This document shows positions 4,845 to 5,780 of a stretch of 5,780 nt of DNA, one piece after another. Position 1 is the first letter of the stretch; every line of letters starts with the position of its first letter. Below the pieces are notes generated by a model. The model saw nothing but the letters and a program-made list of their open reading frames with translations. It did no database searches and had not been told where the DNA came from. The position numbers and the translations under genes are program-made. This DNA comes from Gammaproteobacteria bacterium. GTDB lineage: Bacteria; Pseudomonadota; Gammaproteobacteria; SZUA-229. The stretch spans positions 1 through 5,780 of the forward strand of contig JAOUPA010000120.1 of the NCBI GenBank assembly GCA_029880105.1, given 5' to 3'.

Positions 4845-5780
4845 CAGGTTTCCATGGTGAGCTGCCTGATAATTTCTGCTGCCGGTTTTATGCTATCGAC
4901 ACCGGCGACGCTTTTGCCAGCCTGCCAGATGTCACGTTTACCTGTCTGGTCGTGCAGGGATTTTTTCAGCTTGATGACTGAGCGTAAGGCGTAGAGGTTG
5001 CGCATCAGGTATTTGCTTCTTGTCCCTTTTAGTAGCCAGCGCGCCAGTGGCCCGGCCCGGGTGCCCATGCGCTGGATGATAGGCGTGTTGATTACCGAGA
5101 CCGGGACGCCGGTAATGCGTTCGGAGAGGATGATATCGTTTTCCTGCGCGTTGATGATGGCCTGTTTGTAAGCCTGCGAGGCACTGCATTCGGTCGTGGC
5201 GATAAAGGCTGTGCCCATCTGTACGCCTTCATAACCGAGTTGCAGGGCCTGCCGGTAGTCTTCTGCCGTGCTGATGCCACCAGCGCAGACCAGTGGCAGG
5301 TTTAAATCAGCGAGCTCATTGTAGAGTTCCGCAGTGCCTTTCTGGCCGGTGTGACCACCAGCGCGGTTGTTGACGCAGATCAGGCCATCGACGCCCGCCT
5401 CTATTGCCTTACCGGCAAATTTTCGGTTGGTGGTGTCATGGTAGACATAACCGCCAGCTGCGTGCACGCGTTCGACCACCCAGCTGGGTTTGCCCAGTGA
5501 GGTTACAAAGAAGCGGATGTCCTCTTCTAGGGCGATGTCCACCCACTCCTGCATGCGTCGATGGTAATGCCTGCTGGACTGCTCAATGAGCGCATTCATG
5601 CCGACGGGTTTGTCAGTGAGTGTGCGGATATACCTGAGACCATCGCGAAAGTCGTAACCGTGCACGTAGGTGAGTGAGACCGGTTGCACAATGCCGATGC
5701 CGCCCGCCTCGGAGACGGCCGCGACCAGTTCAGGGTTGGAGCAAGGATACATGGCGCCACAGATGACAGGGCTGGTAATG
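4844..5780 (-). CDS. Nitronate monooxygenase family flavoprotein (2-nitropropane dioxygenase-like), 5' end beyond the window
   Basis: An FMN-dependent TIM-barrel enzyme of the nitronate monooxygenase/NPD family, which oxidises alkyl nitronates; related members are enoyl reductases, so the exact substrate is open. The frame stays open past the first visible ATG (5752): the codons before it read ITSPVICGA and join MYPCSNPELV, the usual N-terminal family motif. The true start is therefore off the right edge and ATG 5752 is internal; 311 residues are visible. Counting from that Met: EAGGIGIVQP at 15-24; AGGHTG at 131-136 with His134 as the likely catalytic histidine; LVCAGGIS at 154-161 and GVQMGTAF at 176-183, the flavin phosphate-binding strands. 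The C-terminal WQAGKSVAG near 271-279 is also typical. The protein ends at TGA 4846-4844. It is separated from the next gene by 230 bases, so shared transcription is unlikely. Its G+C is clearly higher than that of the signalling genes to its left. Confidence 0.9.
   Translation of the reverse strand, partial: ITSPVICGAMYPCSNPELVAAVSEAGGIGIVQPVSLTYVHGYDFRDGLRYIRTLTDKPVGMNALIEQSSRHYHRRMQEWVDIALEEDIRFFVTSLGKPSWVVERVHAAGGYVYHDTTNRKFAGKAIEAGVDGLICVNNRAGGHTGQKGTAELYNELADLNLPLVCAGGISTAEDYRQALQLGYEGVQMGTAFIATTECSASQAYKQAIINAQENDIILSERITGVPVSVINTPIIQRMGTRAGPLARWLLKGTRSKYLMRNLYALRSVIKLKKSLHDQTGKRDIWQAGKSVAGVDSIKPAAEIIRQLTMET

Noticed and set aside
4806..4846. Intrinsic terminator for the nitronate monooxygenase gene
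   Set aside because: The stem is only seven base pairs with a large loop and no T-run on the minus strand; kept only as an inverted repeat.
4938..5589. Other-frame open stretches within the nitronate monooxygenase gene
   Set aside because: These are shadows of a conserved flavoprotein; their translations are Arg/Pro/Ala-rich with no motifs.

Overview
The window looks like chromosomal DNA of a Gram-negative bacterium, most likely a gammaproteobacterium. The evidence is a Sec-exported periplasmic binding protein, a two-membrane-pass GGDEF-EAL receptor, and protein sequences typical of Proteobacteria. Base composition is moderate and uneven: sampled lines run from about 33-43% G+C in the central signalling genes to 53-58% in the rightmost gene. 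The genus cannot be named from sequence alone. No tRNA, rRNA, CRISPR array, insertion sequence or phage gene was found.

Layout, left to right. (1) Positions 1-78, minus strand: the first 26 codons of a gene running off the left edge, probably a class I SAM-dependent methyltransferase. (2) Positions 79-290: a divergent intergenic region with a possible extended -10 promoter and a small GC-rich hairpin. (3) Positions 291-1112, plus strand: a membrane-anchored serine alpha/beta hydrolase of the BEM46/YfhR type with a complete catalytic triad. (4) Positions 1135-3654, minus strand, convergent with the hydrolase: an 839-residue inner-membrane receptor with a large periplasmic domain, HAMP, GGDEF and EAL. 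Both enzymatic domains and the inhibitory I-site look intact. (5) Positions 3699-4613, minus strand: a 304-residue periplasmic sugar-binding-type protein of the RbsB/LuxP class, directly upstream of the receptor gene. (6) Positions 4614-4843: a 230-base AT-rich leader/intergenic region with a perfect 18-bp palindrome, an imperfect 29-bp inverted repeat and a candidate promoter. (7) Positions 4844 to the right edge, minus strand: a nitronate monooxygenase-family flavoprotein whose true start lies beyond the window.

The main point of interest is the two-gene unit of (5) and (4). A periplasmic binding protein with no transporter genes beside it is followed 44 bases later by a c-di-GMP synthase/phosphodiesterase with a periplasmic sensor domain. 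The likely reading is a ligand-sensing pair: the binding protein captures a small molecule, docks on the receptor's periplasmic domain, and shifts the balance of c-di-GMP synthesis and breakdown. This resembles in layout the NspS-MbaA pair (polyamines to c-di-GMP) and the LuxP-LuxQ pair (AI-2 to a kinase) of Vibrio. Here, however, the binding protein is of the ribose/LuxP class and the output is GGDEF-EAL. A nine-codon ORF with a strong ribosome binding site sits between the two genes and may couple their translation. The flanking hydrolase, methyltransferase and nitronate monooxygenase are ordinary housekeeping or accessory enzymes with no evident link to this unit.
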